Assembly (NCBI GenBank): GCA_902798755.1
Contig: CADBYC010000008.1
Coordinates: 1-54,048, forward strand
Direction: 5' to 3'
DNA length: 54,048 nt
Origin: an uncultured Ruminococcus sp.
Lineage (GTDB): Bacteria > Bacillota > Clostridia > Oscillospirales > Acutalibacteraceae
Part shown: positions 16,158 through 28,032 of the stretch, one piece after another
Layout: each line of letters starts with the position of its first letter
How positions within the stretch are numbered: the stretch's first letter is position 1
The notes under the pieces: model-generated
What the model saw: the letters and a program-made list of their open reading frames with translations, nothing else
Database searches by the model: none
What the model was told of the DNA's origin: nothing
Translations under genes and position numbers: made by a program

Positions 16158-17637
16158 TACGATTCCTCCGTTTCGGTGTTCGCTTGAGGACCGTAATACT
16201 TCAATCCAAGCATCGTCAGGTCGTCAAACTGCGGCGCTTCCTTGACAAAAGCGTCGACAGCAACGCGCACACCCGCCAGCACGTCCTTCTGCGCAGCGTC
16301 CTTCGGAAGCGAGTTGAGGGCTTCAAGGGTGCGCTCCGTTCCGAAAAGCACGTTGTTCGCGTCCGTCGCCTCGGCGACGCCGTCGGTGTAGACAAAAATA
16401 CTGTCGCCCTTTTTCAGACGGAGCTCGGTGTTATGATACTTGGATATATCGAGCGCGCCGATCGCCAGCCCGTGCCTGTCCTTCAATATCTCATATTTGC
16501 CGTTCACATTGATCATCGGATATTCGTGACCGGCGCTGGCGGTGGTGAGCTTACCGGTGCTGATCTCGAGGATACCCAGCCATACGGTCACGAACATGTG
16601 CGCGTCGTTGCTCTTACAGACCAGCTTATTGACTCTTTCGAGTATCTCTGCCGGGGAGCCGCCCATAAGAGCATGGTCGTTGATTAAAATCTTCGAGGAC
16701 ATCATGAACAGCGCCGCGGGAATACCCTTGCCCGATACGTCCGCGATGACCAGTGCAAGATGATCTTCGTCGATCATAAAGAAATCATAGAAATCTCCGC
16801 CGATCTCCTTAGCCGGATCCATGGAAGCATATATCTCAAACTCCGGGCGATCCGGAAAGTTTGTGGGCAGGCTGCCGGTCTGGATCTCTGTACCGACGCG
16901 CAGGTCAGCCTCGGTAGCTTCTACTTTCGCGCGGGTCTCCAAGAGCGTGTGCGTACTGACGTTGGTAGTCAGATACACCATCGCGATCGAAACAGCCAGG
17001 TTCAGGGCGAGATATTTGCTGTTGATATCTAACAGGATAATTTCCATGCTGTAGATCGCGGGGATCAAAACACCGAACACGATCATGTTATAGGCGATAT
17101 GCATCGTTGTGCGATCGCCGCGGCGGCCTTTGATCGCGTAGTGCACGGCGCTGATCACCGCTGCCAGAACGTAGATGATCATCAGCGGAGTGAACAGTGC
17201 GTCAAAGAGGATTTCCTCGTGCAGCACGCCTGTTTCGTCGACTCTTACAAACCAATGGGTCCACGGCGTAGTGAAACATAATAAGGAAAATACCCCCGAT
17301 GGAACGATATAAAGCAAGATCGTCGCCCATTTGCTTTTCGGCAGGCTGTCAAACCTGCTCAGTATGTAACGGTTCAATAATGCGGTAAATACGACAAACA
17401 GCGACATATAGCCGCAGGCGCCGATATAGGTAAGCGCCGTCAGCTTGGGATTTCCGTCGCATAACGTCCAGAGGATCTCAAAGCAGCCCAAAACCACCGC
17501 GGTAAGCAGCATGACAGAGATACGATCCCTGAGCTTTTGCTTGTATAACACAATATTGTTAGTGAGAAGAATGCCGAGCAGGATTACCGCTACAAAATTT
17601 CCAGATACAATCCGTTTATGATCTCTTGAGCTGTCAT
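16157..17637 (-). CDS. Membrane SpoIIE-type PP2C phosphatase, N-terminal frameshift
   Basis: The C-terminal half is a PP2C/SpoIIE phosphatase with metal-binding motifs IGGDFYDFF, IADVSGKGIPAALFM and DDLTML. The N-terminal half has about six or seven hydrophobic segments like those of 7TM signalling proteins. The best start is ATG 17637 (MTAQEIINGLYLEI) behind AAAGGTGATAG. That frame stops at once, while the next reads FVAVILLGILLTNNIVLYKQ and continues to the end. One T lost from the run at 17594-17597 accounts for it; 1481 bases is one short of 494 codons. Downstream of the STAS gene, the product would dephosphorylate that antagonist in a partner switch. If the lesion is real, a GTG at 17551 could start a shorter form. 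Confidence 0.82.
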
Positions 17638-17673
17638 ATCTATCACCTTTATTTACACTCCGCCTATTCGCTC

Positions 17674-18027
17674 TTATTCGATATGGAATAAATTGTTGAA
17701 GCCTGTCAGCTCAAAGACCTCCTGAACAGACTGTGAGAGATTGCGAATGACCAACTCCCCCTTGCCGTCCATCGCCTGCGCCGTGCCGAGCAGAACGCGA
17801 AGTCCCGCACTGGAAATGTAGTCGAGCTTAGAAAAATCCAAGATCAGCTTCTCGGCGTCGCCGACGACCTCATTAACCTTGCTCTCGAACTCGGGAGAGG
17901 TGTTGGTGTCCAGTCTGCCTTCCAACTCGAATGTATATTCCGCTCCGTCCTTTGACGACGATACATTCAATTGACTGCCGATCACGTCCGATGCGGCGTC
18001 CTTCTTTTTTTTGCTAAAAATTCCCAT
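17674..18027 (-). CDS. STAS-domain anti-sigma factor antagonist
   Basis: A 117-aa protein. Residues 1-20 are a Lys-rich tail (MGIFSKKKKDAASDV). Residues about 27-115 form a SpoIIAA/RsbV-like STAS domain with the phosphorylation site in LDYISSAGLRVLLG. In partner switching, a kinase phosphorylates this serine and a PP2C phosphatase, here probably the next gene, reverses it. It has an AGGAGG site and lies 218 nt below a good promoter. No sigma factor or free RsbW gene is adjacent. Confidence 0.9.
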   Translation of the reverse strand: MGIFSKKKKDAASDVIGSQLNVSSSKDGAEYTFELEGRLDTNTSPEFESKVNEVVGDAEKLILDFSKLDYISSAGLRVLLGTAQAMDGKGELVIRNLSQSVQEVFELTGFNNLFHIE

Positions 18028-18103
18028 TGTTTTCCTCCTGGTGAATAATTGATTGATGTAACTGATAGCGCGAGCCTCACGCCCCTTAGAAAAGGGAGCT
18101 TTT

Positions 18104-18199
18104 TTACGCGGCTTCTTCTTCCTTTATTTCAGCTTTGGGAGCATTACGAGCACGCTTCCCGCCGCTTCGAGCGCAAGTCGGGTCTATATCCTCAAGCAT
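18104..18199 (-). CDS. Possible 31-aa peptide in the STAS leader
   Basis: A short frame with natural-looking composition (MLEDIDPTCARSGGKRARNA then PKAEIKEEEAA) sits in the 5' leader of the STAS gene. It has no clear ribosome binding site. It may be a chance ORF or a relic. Confidence 0.2.
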   Translation of the reverse strand: MLEDIDPTCARSGGKRARNAPKAEIKEEEAA

Positions 18200-18251
18200 A
18201 GAGTTATTGCCGTTTTAGGACTCACTAACTCATTATAATCAGCCATTTTAC

Positions 18252-18280
18252 AGTATAATATATCAGGCTGTTTTCGTCAA
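18252..18280 (-). promoter_or_regulatory. Sigma-A promoter of the STAS/PP2C operon
   Basis: On the minus strand TTGACG (18275-18280) and TATACT (18252-18257) are separated by 17 bases. The predicted start near 18245 gives a leader of about 218 nt. Confidence 0.65.
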
Positions 18281-18299
18281 TATTATTTCTCCCCTATTA

Positions 18300-18515
18300 C
18301 ACGTGAATCTAATTTGGTAATTCTTTTGTAACTTATCAGTAAAGCTGTCATCCTGAGCGTCAGCGAAGGATCTTACAGTGCTCTTTATCCGATAGATTTC
18401 ACCTATTAGGTATGAGTAATCAACCAAACCCTGCACTTTAAGATTCTTCGGCGGAGCCTCAGAATGACAACTTGTAACCTTCGTTTCAATTTGTTGACGA
18501 AATTAGATTGACGTG
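18300..18515. mobile_element. MITE-like element, 216 bp, 16-bp TIRs and 10-bp target duplication
   Basis: CACGTGAATCTAATTT (18300-18315) and AAATTAGATTGACGTG (18500-18515) are inverted repeats matching at 15 of 16 positions. Immediately outside them lies the direct repeat TCCCCTATTA (18290-18299 and 18516-18525), identical in all 10 bases. No ORF is inside. An inner TGTCATCCTGAGC/CTCAGAATGACA inverted pair spans 18346-18469. This layout is that of a non-autonomous transposon insertion. Confidence 0.8.
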
Positions 18516-18659
18516 TCCCCTATTATTTGTTTTACACGGGATATACAGGCGTTTTGAACGGCTTCATTAAGCCTTCAGAAAAAGGGCGCGAACTCCGCGC
18601 GCAACGCCGCTTTGAAAAGACGAATTTTATCACTAATTGAGGTTTTCTGTCGTTTTTTA

Positions 18660-18688
18660 TTGACGAGCTCGCCCGTTTAGAGTATAAT
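18660..18688 (+). promoter_or_regulatory. Sigma-A promoter of the hybrid histidine kinase
   Basis: TTGACG (18660-18665) and TATAAT (18683-18688) are separated by 17 bases. The predicted start near 18696 gives a leader of about 134 nt before the ATG at 18830. Confidence 0.75.
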
Positions 18689-18829
18689 TTACATAACTTC
18701 ACCCCCCAAGTCCATGTTGCTTTTCACACGAAAGCGATACATAATGCTTGGGGGCGTTCTTTATGACGAGAGAATATAACGGCGAACCACATTAAAACAA
18801 AGCAACCGTACAAACGGAAGAGAGGATAT

Positions 18830-21925
<3,096 letters not shown>

Positions 21926-22060
21926 CGATCAAAGCACAGCGCAAAGCTGTTTCCGTTAATCAAGGCAAAGCACGACAGAGATAATGATAATCAGCAACGG
22001 CAAGTGACGATCGGCTCTGTCGGCGTTCGTCAAATTGACAAAGCGATATTCTATCAAAAA

Positions 22061-22100
22061 TACCCGCCCTGCCGGATTTACGTTCCGTACAGGGCGGGTA
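22061..22100. terminator. Bidirectional terminator between convergent genes
   Basis: TACCCGCCCTG and CAGGGCGGGTA form a perfect 11-bp stem around 18 bases. ATTTTAC follows on the plus side, and ATTTTTG on the minus side. It separates the histidine kinase from the convergent dockerin protease. Confidence 0.85.
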
Positions 22101-22108
22101 TTTTACTA

Positions 22109-22140
22109 ATACTAATCCTTAATAAAAACCTTTATCTTCT
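22109..22140 (+). repeat. Solo end of the 64-bp-TIR element family
   Basis: ATACTAATCCTTAATAAAAA followed by CCTTTATC.TCT matches the right terminal inverted repeat of the element at 3597-3947 (reverse complement of its last 32 bp) at 31 of 32 positions. The match then stops abruptly. It is a truncated or recombined remnant. Nothing else is seen in 22141-22240. Confidence 0.65.
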
Positions 22141-22240
22141 TTCGGCACAAGCGTTAAGCTGTTCTCCGCCCTGCTATACCCGCATATCGCTTACGCAGAG
22201 GATCGCTTCCCCACCATGTGCGCCTTAACCGGCAGGAGGA

Positions 22241-24202
22241 TCATGTATTCTGACGCTTAAAAGAATCTCCTATCCCCTCGGGCGCCTTCATTTGCAGCGT
22301 CCAACGCTGTATCCACGTCGCGTCAACGACCGTAGCGCTGCTGTCGCGGTCAACGTCTGACAGATTCGTCGCGGTATCGGAGAGCTTCAGCTGATTCACG
22401 TCATATCGCTGGATCGCCGTCGCGTCGAGGATAGTGACCTCACCGTCAAGATCAGCGTCTCCCAGCCTATAATCACCGTAAAATTCGTGGATCTTCTCCC
22501 CTACGTCCTTCAAATCAAACAGACCGCTGTAATCCTTCTTGTCCCCGTCGAGCTTTGTCAGGTCATAGTCCGCCTTTGCGCCCAGATCCGCGTCGGAGCC
22601 GTCCGCACGAATGAACTTCTTCACGCCCGAGATAAAGAAGAAGTGCGCGTTCTCTATATAAGCCTTTGACAGCATACACGCGCCGCCTCCCGAGGTCTCG
22701 CCGACGATCACTACGCCCTGATCCTGCAGCATACAGGGCAGCAGATTGCCGCAGGAGAACGCGGCGTTGGTCGTCAACAGGGCAAAATTGAAGTCGTAGG
22801 AGACCTCCTTGTCCTTATCGTCAAATTCGCCGTCAAGGTTCAGATCGATCCGCGATGTTTCAACGACCGTATTGCCTGACGGCACAGTCAGATATCTCAT
22901 GCCAAAGTCGTTGGTATGCTGATCTTTATTGACCATCAAGCCATACATGAACAGCAGCAGCGTATCTGTACCGCCGCCGTTTTTCGAAAGGTCAACGACG
23001 AAGTTTTTGATCCCGTTTTCCTTCGCGTAGTCCAGCGACCACTTGAACATCGGCGCGACCTTTTCTTCAAACGAGTCAAAGGTAAACACAGCCGTATCGC
23101 CGTCAACGATCAGTGCGGCGGTATTGTCCCAGCTTTTGACCGTCTGATACTTGGCATAGGCTTCTTGCCGAACCTGCGTGACGTCCGCTGTCTTTCTGCC
23201 AAGCATCATTTCGAACATCAAGCCGACCGCCATCTTGTTATACTCGCTTTTTTCCAGCGCTATTCCGAGAGGATTCGTGTCATCGGTGATAGCCGTGAAC
23301 AGCTCATAGAACAGAGAGGTGTGACCGCCGTCGTCAAACAATCTTTCCAGATACATAAAGCCTGCCAAAAAATCGAGCAAATTCTCGGACATAAACAGCT
23401 CCTTGGCTTTTCTGGTATCGTCGCTGTATTCGTCCAAGGTTTTGTCAAAGCCCTTTTCGGCGATGCTTGCGGCGATCTCAGCCTTAGAGGGCTTTCCGTA
23501 GATATGATCCATAAAGAAGCACAGCTCGTGATAGGTGAACGCCGCCAGCCCCTGTGAGCGTTCAAAAGAGCTGTACACGGAGCTCTTGTCAAAATATCCG
23601 TCTTTTTCGATATAATCCACCGCGTGAATAAAATAGACATTCCCGCCCACATACTCCGCGGCGTTATAGGAAGGTATAAAGAGATCGCAGAGCGTTGCTA
23701 AAGGCAGATAGATCCTGCCGCTGTCCGCGATCAGGTCGATCTGATACGCACTAAAATCCAGCTCGAGAGACTTCATCTCTCCATCGCTCGTTACGTCGAC
23801 CCCTTGCGCGATCGTCGAATCCAGCACAGAGCCGCTGCTGTTCTGTTTTTGGAAGACAAACGATTCATAGGTATCAAAGCGCACCGTATCCTTGTCGGGA
23901 TCGACCGTCATCGTTCCCTCCTTGCACGAAACGGTATAGGTGCCGTCGGCGTTTTCGCCCTCGGTGAATTCGGCGATATACACATTGCTCAGATAGTCCT
24001 TCGCGTCCATGTAGGGCACGTCGGGGAGACCTTCCTTGAACAAGCAGTTATACACGGCGGTATGCTCTAAATCATACAGATACGCGGTCAGCTCCCTGAT
24101 CTCATAGGGCTTCTCCGCCGCATAGACCGCGCACGGCGCCGCAATACCGAACAATAACGCGAAAGTTAGTATCAGCGACATAACAGACAAAATCTTTTTC
24201 AT
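22241..24202 (-). CDS. Secreted S41-family peptidase with C-terminal dockerin
   Basis: A 653-aa protein. I start it at ATG 24202 (MKKILSVMSLILTFALLFGI, a signal peptide ending near VYAA), with AGGAAGTG upstream. Longer frames would bury the signal peptide. A copper-amine-oxidase-like or unknown segment is followed by an S41 tail-specific-protease fold: NFVVDLSKNGGGTDTLLLF, then the nucleophile region AAFSCGNLLP (Ser483) and VGETSGGGA. Residues about 580-640 form a type I dockerin with two calcium repeats (GDADLDGEVTILDATAIQR and DVDRDSSATVVDATWIQR). The dockerin should bind a cohesin on a scaffold or on the cell surface, outside the cell. A partner cohesin is not in the window. Confidence 0.87.
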   Translation of the reverse strand: MKKILSVMSLILTFALLFGIAAPCAVYAAEKPYEIRELTAYLYDLEHTAVYNCLFKEGLPDVPYMDAKDYLSNVYIAEFTEGENADGTYTVSCKEGTMTVDPDKDTVRFDTYESFVFQKQNSSGSVLDSTIAQGVDVTSDGEMKSLELDFSAYQIDLIADSGRIYLPLATLCDLFIPSYNAAEYVGGNVYFIHAVDYIEKDGYFDKSSVYSSFERSQGLAAFTYHELCFFMDHIYGKPSKAEIAASIAEKGFDKTLDEYSDDTRKAKELFMSENLLDFLAGFMYLERLFDDGGHTSLFYELFTAITDDTNPLGIALEKSEYNKMAVGLMFEMMLGRKTADVTQVRQEAYAKYQTVKSWDNTAALIVDGDTAVFTFDSFEEKVAPMFKWSLDYAKENGIKNFVVDLSKNGGGTDTLLLFMYGLMVNKDQHTNDFGMRYLTVPSGNTVVETSRIDLNLDGEFDDKDKEVSYDFNFALLTTNAAFSCGNLLPCMLQDQGVVIVGETSGGGACMLSKAYIENAHFFFISGVKKFIRADGSDADLGAKADYDLTKLDGDKKDYSGLFDLKDVGEKIHEFYGDYRLGDADLDGEVTILDATAIQRYDVNQLKLSDTATNLSDVDRDSSATVVDATWIQRWTLQMKAPEGIGDSFKRQNT

Positions 24203-24470
24203 AAATTCACTTCCTATTCTTTTATTCGGATAACGCAGCGAACATGAAAGGACAAAGAAAACCAATGACACTGCAGATCGCTCTTTTATCGTTATGAAGA
24301 TTATATCATACCCGATTCCACATAGCAAGAAAAAAGCAGAAAGCCTCCCGATTGAGAAAATCAACCGACGCTTCGCCGACCGGGCAGCGTTCATCTCCCC
24401 CCCGCAAAAAAATTCTCAAAATTTTTTCAACTTCGCGTTTTTTGTCCCTATTTTGTCCCTGTTGACCTGT

Positions 24471-24476
24471 TATAAT
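24471..24476 (+). promoter_or_regulatory. Extended -10 promoter of the secreted 543-aa protein
   Basis: TGTTATAAT is an extended -10 element. No convincing -35 box is present. The predicted start is near 24483, giving a leader of about 49 nt. Confidence 0.5.
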
Positions 24477-24531
24477 ACAGTCACAACAGCAAAAACAACA
24501 GCAACCAACCAAACCACAAGGAGTGATCATC

Positions 24532-26163
24532 ATGAAAAAAACCACCATCAAAACCAGAATTCTTGCAGGCGCATTATCCGCGATCACCATCTTTTCGGTC
24601 GGATCGGCGTCTATCACGACCGCCTCGGCGGCTGAATCCTCTCAGGCGGCGGTTGCCGCCGAGTCGGGCGGCGGCAGCGTAGCCGGAACCGTCTTTGGCT
24701 TCGTCGGCAAGACCCTGCTGAACGCGACCGGCACCAAGATTGCCAACATGGCGCTCAATCCTGTTTTCAGCCTGATCTTCGGCGGCGACGGTCCCTCCAA
24801 TCAGGACGTGATCGACGACGTCGACAAGCAGGCGGAGGAGATCAAAGCAAAGGTCAACGAGGTTTTAAACGAGGTGCAGACCTTGTCCGAAAACGCCAAT
24901 AAGTATCACAACGAAGAAATGGCGCAGCTTCAGATCATCGACGCGAACATCAGCACCATGGAATTCAGAAAGCAAACCGATAAGGTCTCCGACGACTACG
25001 CGAATGTTCTCAAGCGCATCAGACAGAACAAGGACAATTTCACCTGCGACGGTATGGGCAAGCTCAACAACACCACCTATAAGGCATACAAAGAGATCAT
25101 CAGCGATCCCGTCTGCAATATCAGCACCCTTCAGGCTGATTTCGACGCGATGCTCGCCTTCCTCAAGGGCGACCGCAGCGCAAACAATCACGAAAACGGC
25201 TATGCGCAGCTCACCTCATATTTGCTTGATAGGGTAACGGCGGCTGATAAAAGCGAGCACAGCTACGCCGTGACCCCCGATTATCACAAGGTTCTCAAGG
25301 GCGTCAACACCGAGATCTCCTCCATGGAGGAGCACGCGCTCCTCGACTTCTTCGCCATCAACGTGCTCAACAACATGTCCAAAAAGGTCAAGGAGTATGA
25401 GATCGACAATAAGATCATCACCGTCAACGAGGACGAATCCCCCTATGCCAAGTACGAGAATACCGCGAACGAATTGCTCGAGAGCCTCAAAGCGATGAAC
25501 GGCATTTTCACCAACGTCATCAGCGACAATGAAGCCAAGGCTTACGACGTCGCGCCCTACACGCTGAAGATCACCAAAAAGACCGGCGTCACCGAAGAAA
25601 AGGGCTGCAGAGATTTTATTGACGCGTGGTCACAGGGAATCGACTCGGGCTTTGATTTCTCCATCACCACGGGCGGCAGATTGTTGACGGTCAAGGCGGA
25701 CGCCGTCAAGGGCTACAAGCTCGACGACAACGTCAAGGGCATCAACGCGAGCGGCGGCTTTGAGGTTCCCGAATACAGAAAGGTCGAGCTGAACCTCGGC
25801 TCGTCCGCAATGGATAACGGCACGTTTGATTCTACCGCAAAAGCCGACCTCAACACCTTCACGGTAGGCAAAGGCTCCGATCTGACCCTCAGCTACGCTG
25901 CCATCAACGGCGGCAGCCACGGCGTCCTGATCCCCGACAACGCGACCGATACCAAGGTTTACTTCAACCGCGGCGTGATCAGAGCCACAAGCAGCTCGGC
26001 GATCTGCGTCAGCTCAGGCGCTGCCAACACCGACTTAACGGTGATCGGCGATTACAATTACGACTGTGCGGGCGGACTTGACGTCCAAAACGCCAACGCA
26101 AAGACATGGATCATCTTCAACAAAATTGATCCCCCCAGCACCGAGCCCGACTGGTACACCTGA
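24532..26163 (+). CDS. Secreted helical protein of unknown function
   Basis: A 543-aa protein. The ATG at 24532 has AAGGAGTG 8 bp upstream and is preferred over the GTG at 24523. A signal peptide (KTRILAGALSAITIFSVGSA, cleavage near ASA-AES) is followed by a hydrophobic stretch, VAGTVFGFVGKTLLNATG ... MALNPVFSLIFGG, and a long coiled-coil-prone region (DVIDDVDKQAEEIKAKVNEV). The C-terminal 180 residues look beta-rich (CRDFIDAWSQGIDSGFDF onward). The combination of a hydrophobic hairpin and helical bundle recalls pore-forming toxin N-domains, but I cannot assign a family. It has its own promoter and a stem-loop at 26204-26236. Confidence 0.75.
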   Translation: MKKTTIKTRILAGALSAITIFSVGSASITTASAAESSQAAVAAESGGGSVAGTVFGFVGKTLLNATGTKIANMALNPVFSLIFGGDGPSNQDVIDDVDKQAEEIKAKVNEVLNEVQTLSENANKYHNEEMAQLQIIDANISTMEFRKQTDKVSDDYANVLKRIRQNKDNFTCDGMGKLNNTTYKAYKEIISDPVCNISTLQADFDAMLAFLKGDRSANNHENGYAQLTSYLLDRVTAADKSEHSYAVTPDYHKVLKGVNTEISSMEEHALLDFFAINVLNNMSKKVKEYEIDNKIITVNEDESPYAKYENTANELLESLKAMNGIFTNVISDNEAKAYDVAPYTLKITKKTGVTEEKGCRDFIDAWSQGIDSGFDFSITTGGRLLTVKADAVKGYKLDDNVKGINASGGFEVPEYRKVELNLGSSAMDNGTFDSTAKADLNTFTVGKGSDLTLSYAAINGGSHGVLIPDNATDTKVYFNRGVIRATSSSAICVSSGAANTDLTVIGDYNYDCAGGLDVQNANAKTWIIFNKIDPPSTEPDWYT

Positions 26164-26203
26164 TATACATATCAGCTCGGCAACGACAAAGGAACCGCAG
26201 CAA

Positions 26204-26236
26204 AAGGGGCTGTCGCTTGATCGGCGACAGCCCCTT
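26204..26236 (+). terminator. 13-bp stem-loop after the secreted helical protein
   Basis: AAGGGGCTGTCGC faces GCGACAGCCCCTT across a 7-base loop. The following bases are AACAGC, without a T run, so termination would be weak or the hairpin may protect the 3' end. Confidence 0.45.
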
Positions 26237-26395
26237 AACAGCGCGTATCAGCGCTCGCGTCGGTATAATGATATCATCAAATCGGCGTGTAATGTATGAA
26301 CATAATCTTGATTAAAAAAGCAGAAAATGATAAAATATGCAAAAAATCATATATGAGCGCCCGCTATCACGCGCTCATCAAAAAGGAGGAAAAGC

Positions 26396-27175
26396 ATGCT
26401 GTTGTCGATCCTGTTCTTTATACTCAGCATCATACCGTCCGTACTCATTTTTATTCTGCTCAGAAAAAGGCAAAAGGACAATATCCAATACAGAAAGAAA
26501 TGCAATCTTGCCTTTATCAGCGGCTTGATCAGCGTGCTGCCGATCCTGCTCCTGTCGGGGATATTATTTGTCCTCAGCACCGTCATGAAGTTCACCCTGC
26601 TCAAGGGCGTAGATATTCTCGTCTATCGCGCGATCTATACATTTGTCGTGCTGGCGCTCGCCGAGGAGTTGATCAAATTTCTCACGCTCCGCTTTGTGCT
26701 CAAAAGAAAGCCCTATGCCTGCTCGTGGGCTGACGTCGTCGCGTTCATGGTAATCATCGGCACGGCGTTCGGCTTGATCGAGGACGTCCCCTACGCCATC
26801 GGCGCGTCGCCCGTCATCATGCTGGTGCGCGGCTTCACGATGGGTCACGTCGGCTACGGCTTCATCATGGGCTGGTTCTACGGCAAGCGGCTCTATACCG
26901 GCAAAAAGCGCTACGGCGTGTTCGCGATTCTGGTGCCGTGGCTGATCCACGGACTGTACGACTTCTCGCTATCATCGGAGCTCTTGGCGCTCAATGACAA
27001 TTTCGCGTTCTTAGGCGTATCGCTGGCGCTGTTGGATATCGTCCTGCTGATCCTGATGATCCGCTTCTTCGTCCGCTCAAAGAAGCGCGAGCTTTACCAA
27101 CACCCCCTCCCCGCCCTCGAACAACCCGCACAGCAAACCACGCAAGAGCCTTCCCCTCGGGTAAATACCGATTAA
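26396..27175 (+). CDS. PrsW-family intramembrane metalloprotease
   Basis: A 259-aa protein with about seven or eight membrane segments. It carries the PrsW/CPBP-like motif set: AEELIKFLTLRF in one helix, FGLIEDVPYA in the next, and LIHGLYDFSL near the end, supplying the Glu-Glu, Glu and His metal ligands. PrsW in Bacillus cleaves the anti-sigma factor RsiW; the substrate here is unknown. The tail (residues 235-259) is Pro/Gln-rich. The ATG has AAGGAGGAAAAGC upstream. Confidence 0.87.
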   Translation: MLLSILFFILSIIPSVLIFILLRKRQKDNIQYRKKCNLAFISGLISVLPILLLSGILFVLSTVMKFTLLKGVDILVYRAIYTFVVLALAEELIKFLTLRFVLKRKPYACSWADVVAFMVIIGTAFGLIEDVPYAIGASPVIMLVRGFTMGHVGYGFIMGWFYGKRLYTGKKRYGVFAILVPWLIHGLYDFSLSSELLALNDNFAFLGVSLALLDIVLLILMIRFFVRSKKRELYQHPLPALEQPAQQTTQEPSPRVNTD

Positions 27176-27193
27176 CGCAGTTTTCATTTTTGC

Positions 27194-27250
27194 AGTCATT
27201 GTGAGGGAGCGACCAAGCGACCGTGGCAATCCCACAAAGTGGGACAAAAA
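27194..27250 (+). repeat. Dispersed repeat fragment of the GTCATTG-GAGG type
   Basis: GTCATTGTGAGG and CGTGGCAATCCCACAAAG recur in the element at 33455-33543, with different bases between. Here the opposite terminal repeat is missing, so it is a partial copy. Confidence 0.5.
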
Positions 27251-27283
27251 CGTCGGTCTATCACTTTGAGGGGTTAGCTCGAG

Positions 27284-27601
27284 ACGCTTCCGTAGGGACG
27301 ACCATTGGTCGTCCGAGAATGACGGGCGTAGAATCAAGCGGAAACCTTAGATAGAGGGAAAAGCGTCTGCGATGCCGGACGAGCACTGCTCGTCCCTACG
27401 ACGACGTTTCATTCTCGATCTGCACGCTCCTCAATCCCCCAAAGAGGGAATCCCACGCTTCCGTAGGGACGACCATCGGTCGTCCGAGAATGACGGGCGT
27501 AGAATCAAGCGGAAACCTCAGATAGAGAGAAAAGCGTCTGCGATGCCGGACGAGCAATGCTCGTCCCTACGACGACGTTTCATTCTCGATCCGCACGCTC
27601 C
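27284..27601. repeat. Tandem duplication of a 147-bp two-hairpin unit (period 171)
   Basis: 27284-27430 and 27455-27601 are near-identical (about six differences by eye). Each starts ACGCTTCCGTAGGGACGA and holds two palindromes, GGACGACC-3 nt-GGTCGTCC and GGACGAGC-3 nt-GCTCGTCC. The differences inside the palindromes fall in the loops, so the stems are intact in both copies. The unit also ends in TCGTCCCTACGA, the inverse of its start. Such units are REP-like intergenic repeats. Confidence 0.8.
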
Positions 27602-27835
27602 CCATAGCGAGCCCAACAAAAAACACAGGCGCAGTTATCCCGCGTCTGTGTCATTCATAAATTCCGATTTTTCTGAAAAAGGGCGCACGAAACAAGCGAG
27701 GCGGTCGAGGCCTTTTTCGCTCTTAATGCTCGATGTAATACAGCGAGTGGCACCATAACAGTATCATATCCCTTTACAAGAGCTCAAAATGTTTCACAAA
27801 CATTTTTTCATTCTCTCCCCGTCAGGGGTGACCCG

Positions 27836-27937
27836 TCAGTCGATATCCGCGAACACAATGAGCTGATCCTCTCCGTCGAGCGCAACGACTGTCTCGGACA
27901 GATCGCCGCCGAACAGCACCGTCTCGCCGCTCGCCTT
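27836..27937 (-). pseudogene. C-terminal relic of a second CASTOR/POLLUX-like channel gene
   Basis: The minus frame reads KASGETVLFGGDLS then ETVVALDGEDQLIVFADID and stop. This aligns with the last 33 residues of the intact channel protein at 6604-8679 (KASGETVVFSGDLS ... VALDGEDRIVVY), with 20 of 33 residues identical. Upstream, the frame runs into a CTCCCTTTTCTAAGGG-type intergenic repeat, so the rest of the gene has been lost or replaced. Confidence 0.7.
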
Positions 27938-28032
27938 ATCCCCAAGCCTCCCTTTTCTAAGGGCGGAGGGTTGCCGTACAATCCCGCATCTTCTCGCAAT
28001 GACATTGTAATTAATTTGTGCTTACCACGTTT

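Noticed and set aside
26204-26236. Strong intrinsic terminator
   Set aside because: The stem is excellent but there is no T tract, so it is given low confidence as a terminator.
27284-27601. Possible CRISPR or tandem tRNA-like array
   Set aside because: Only two 147-bp copies, made of palindromes, with no spacer pattern and no tRNA fold.
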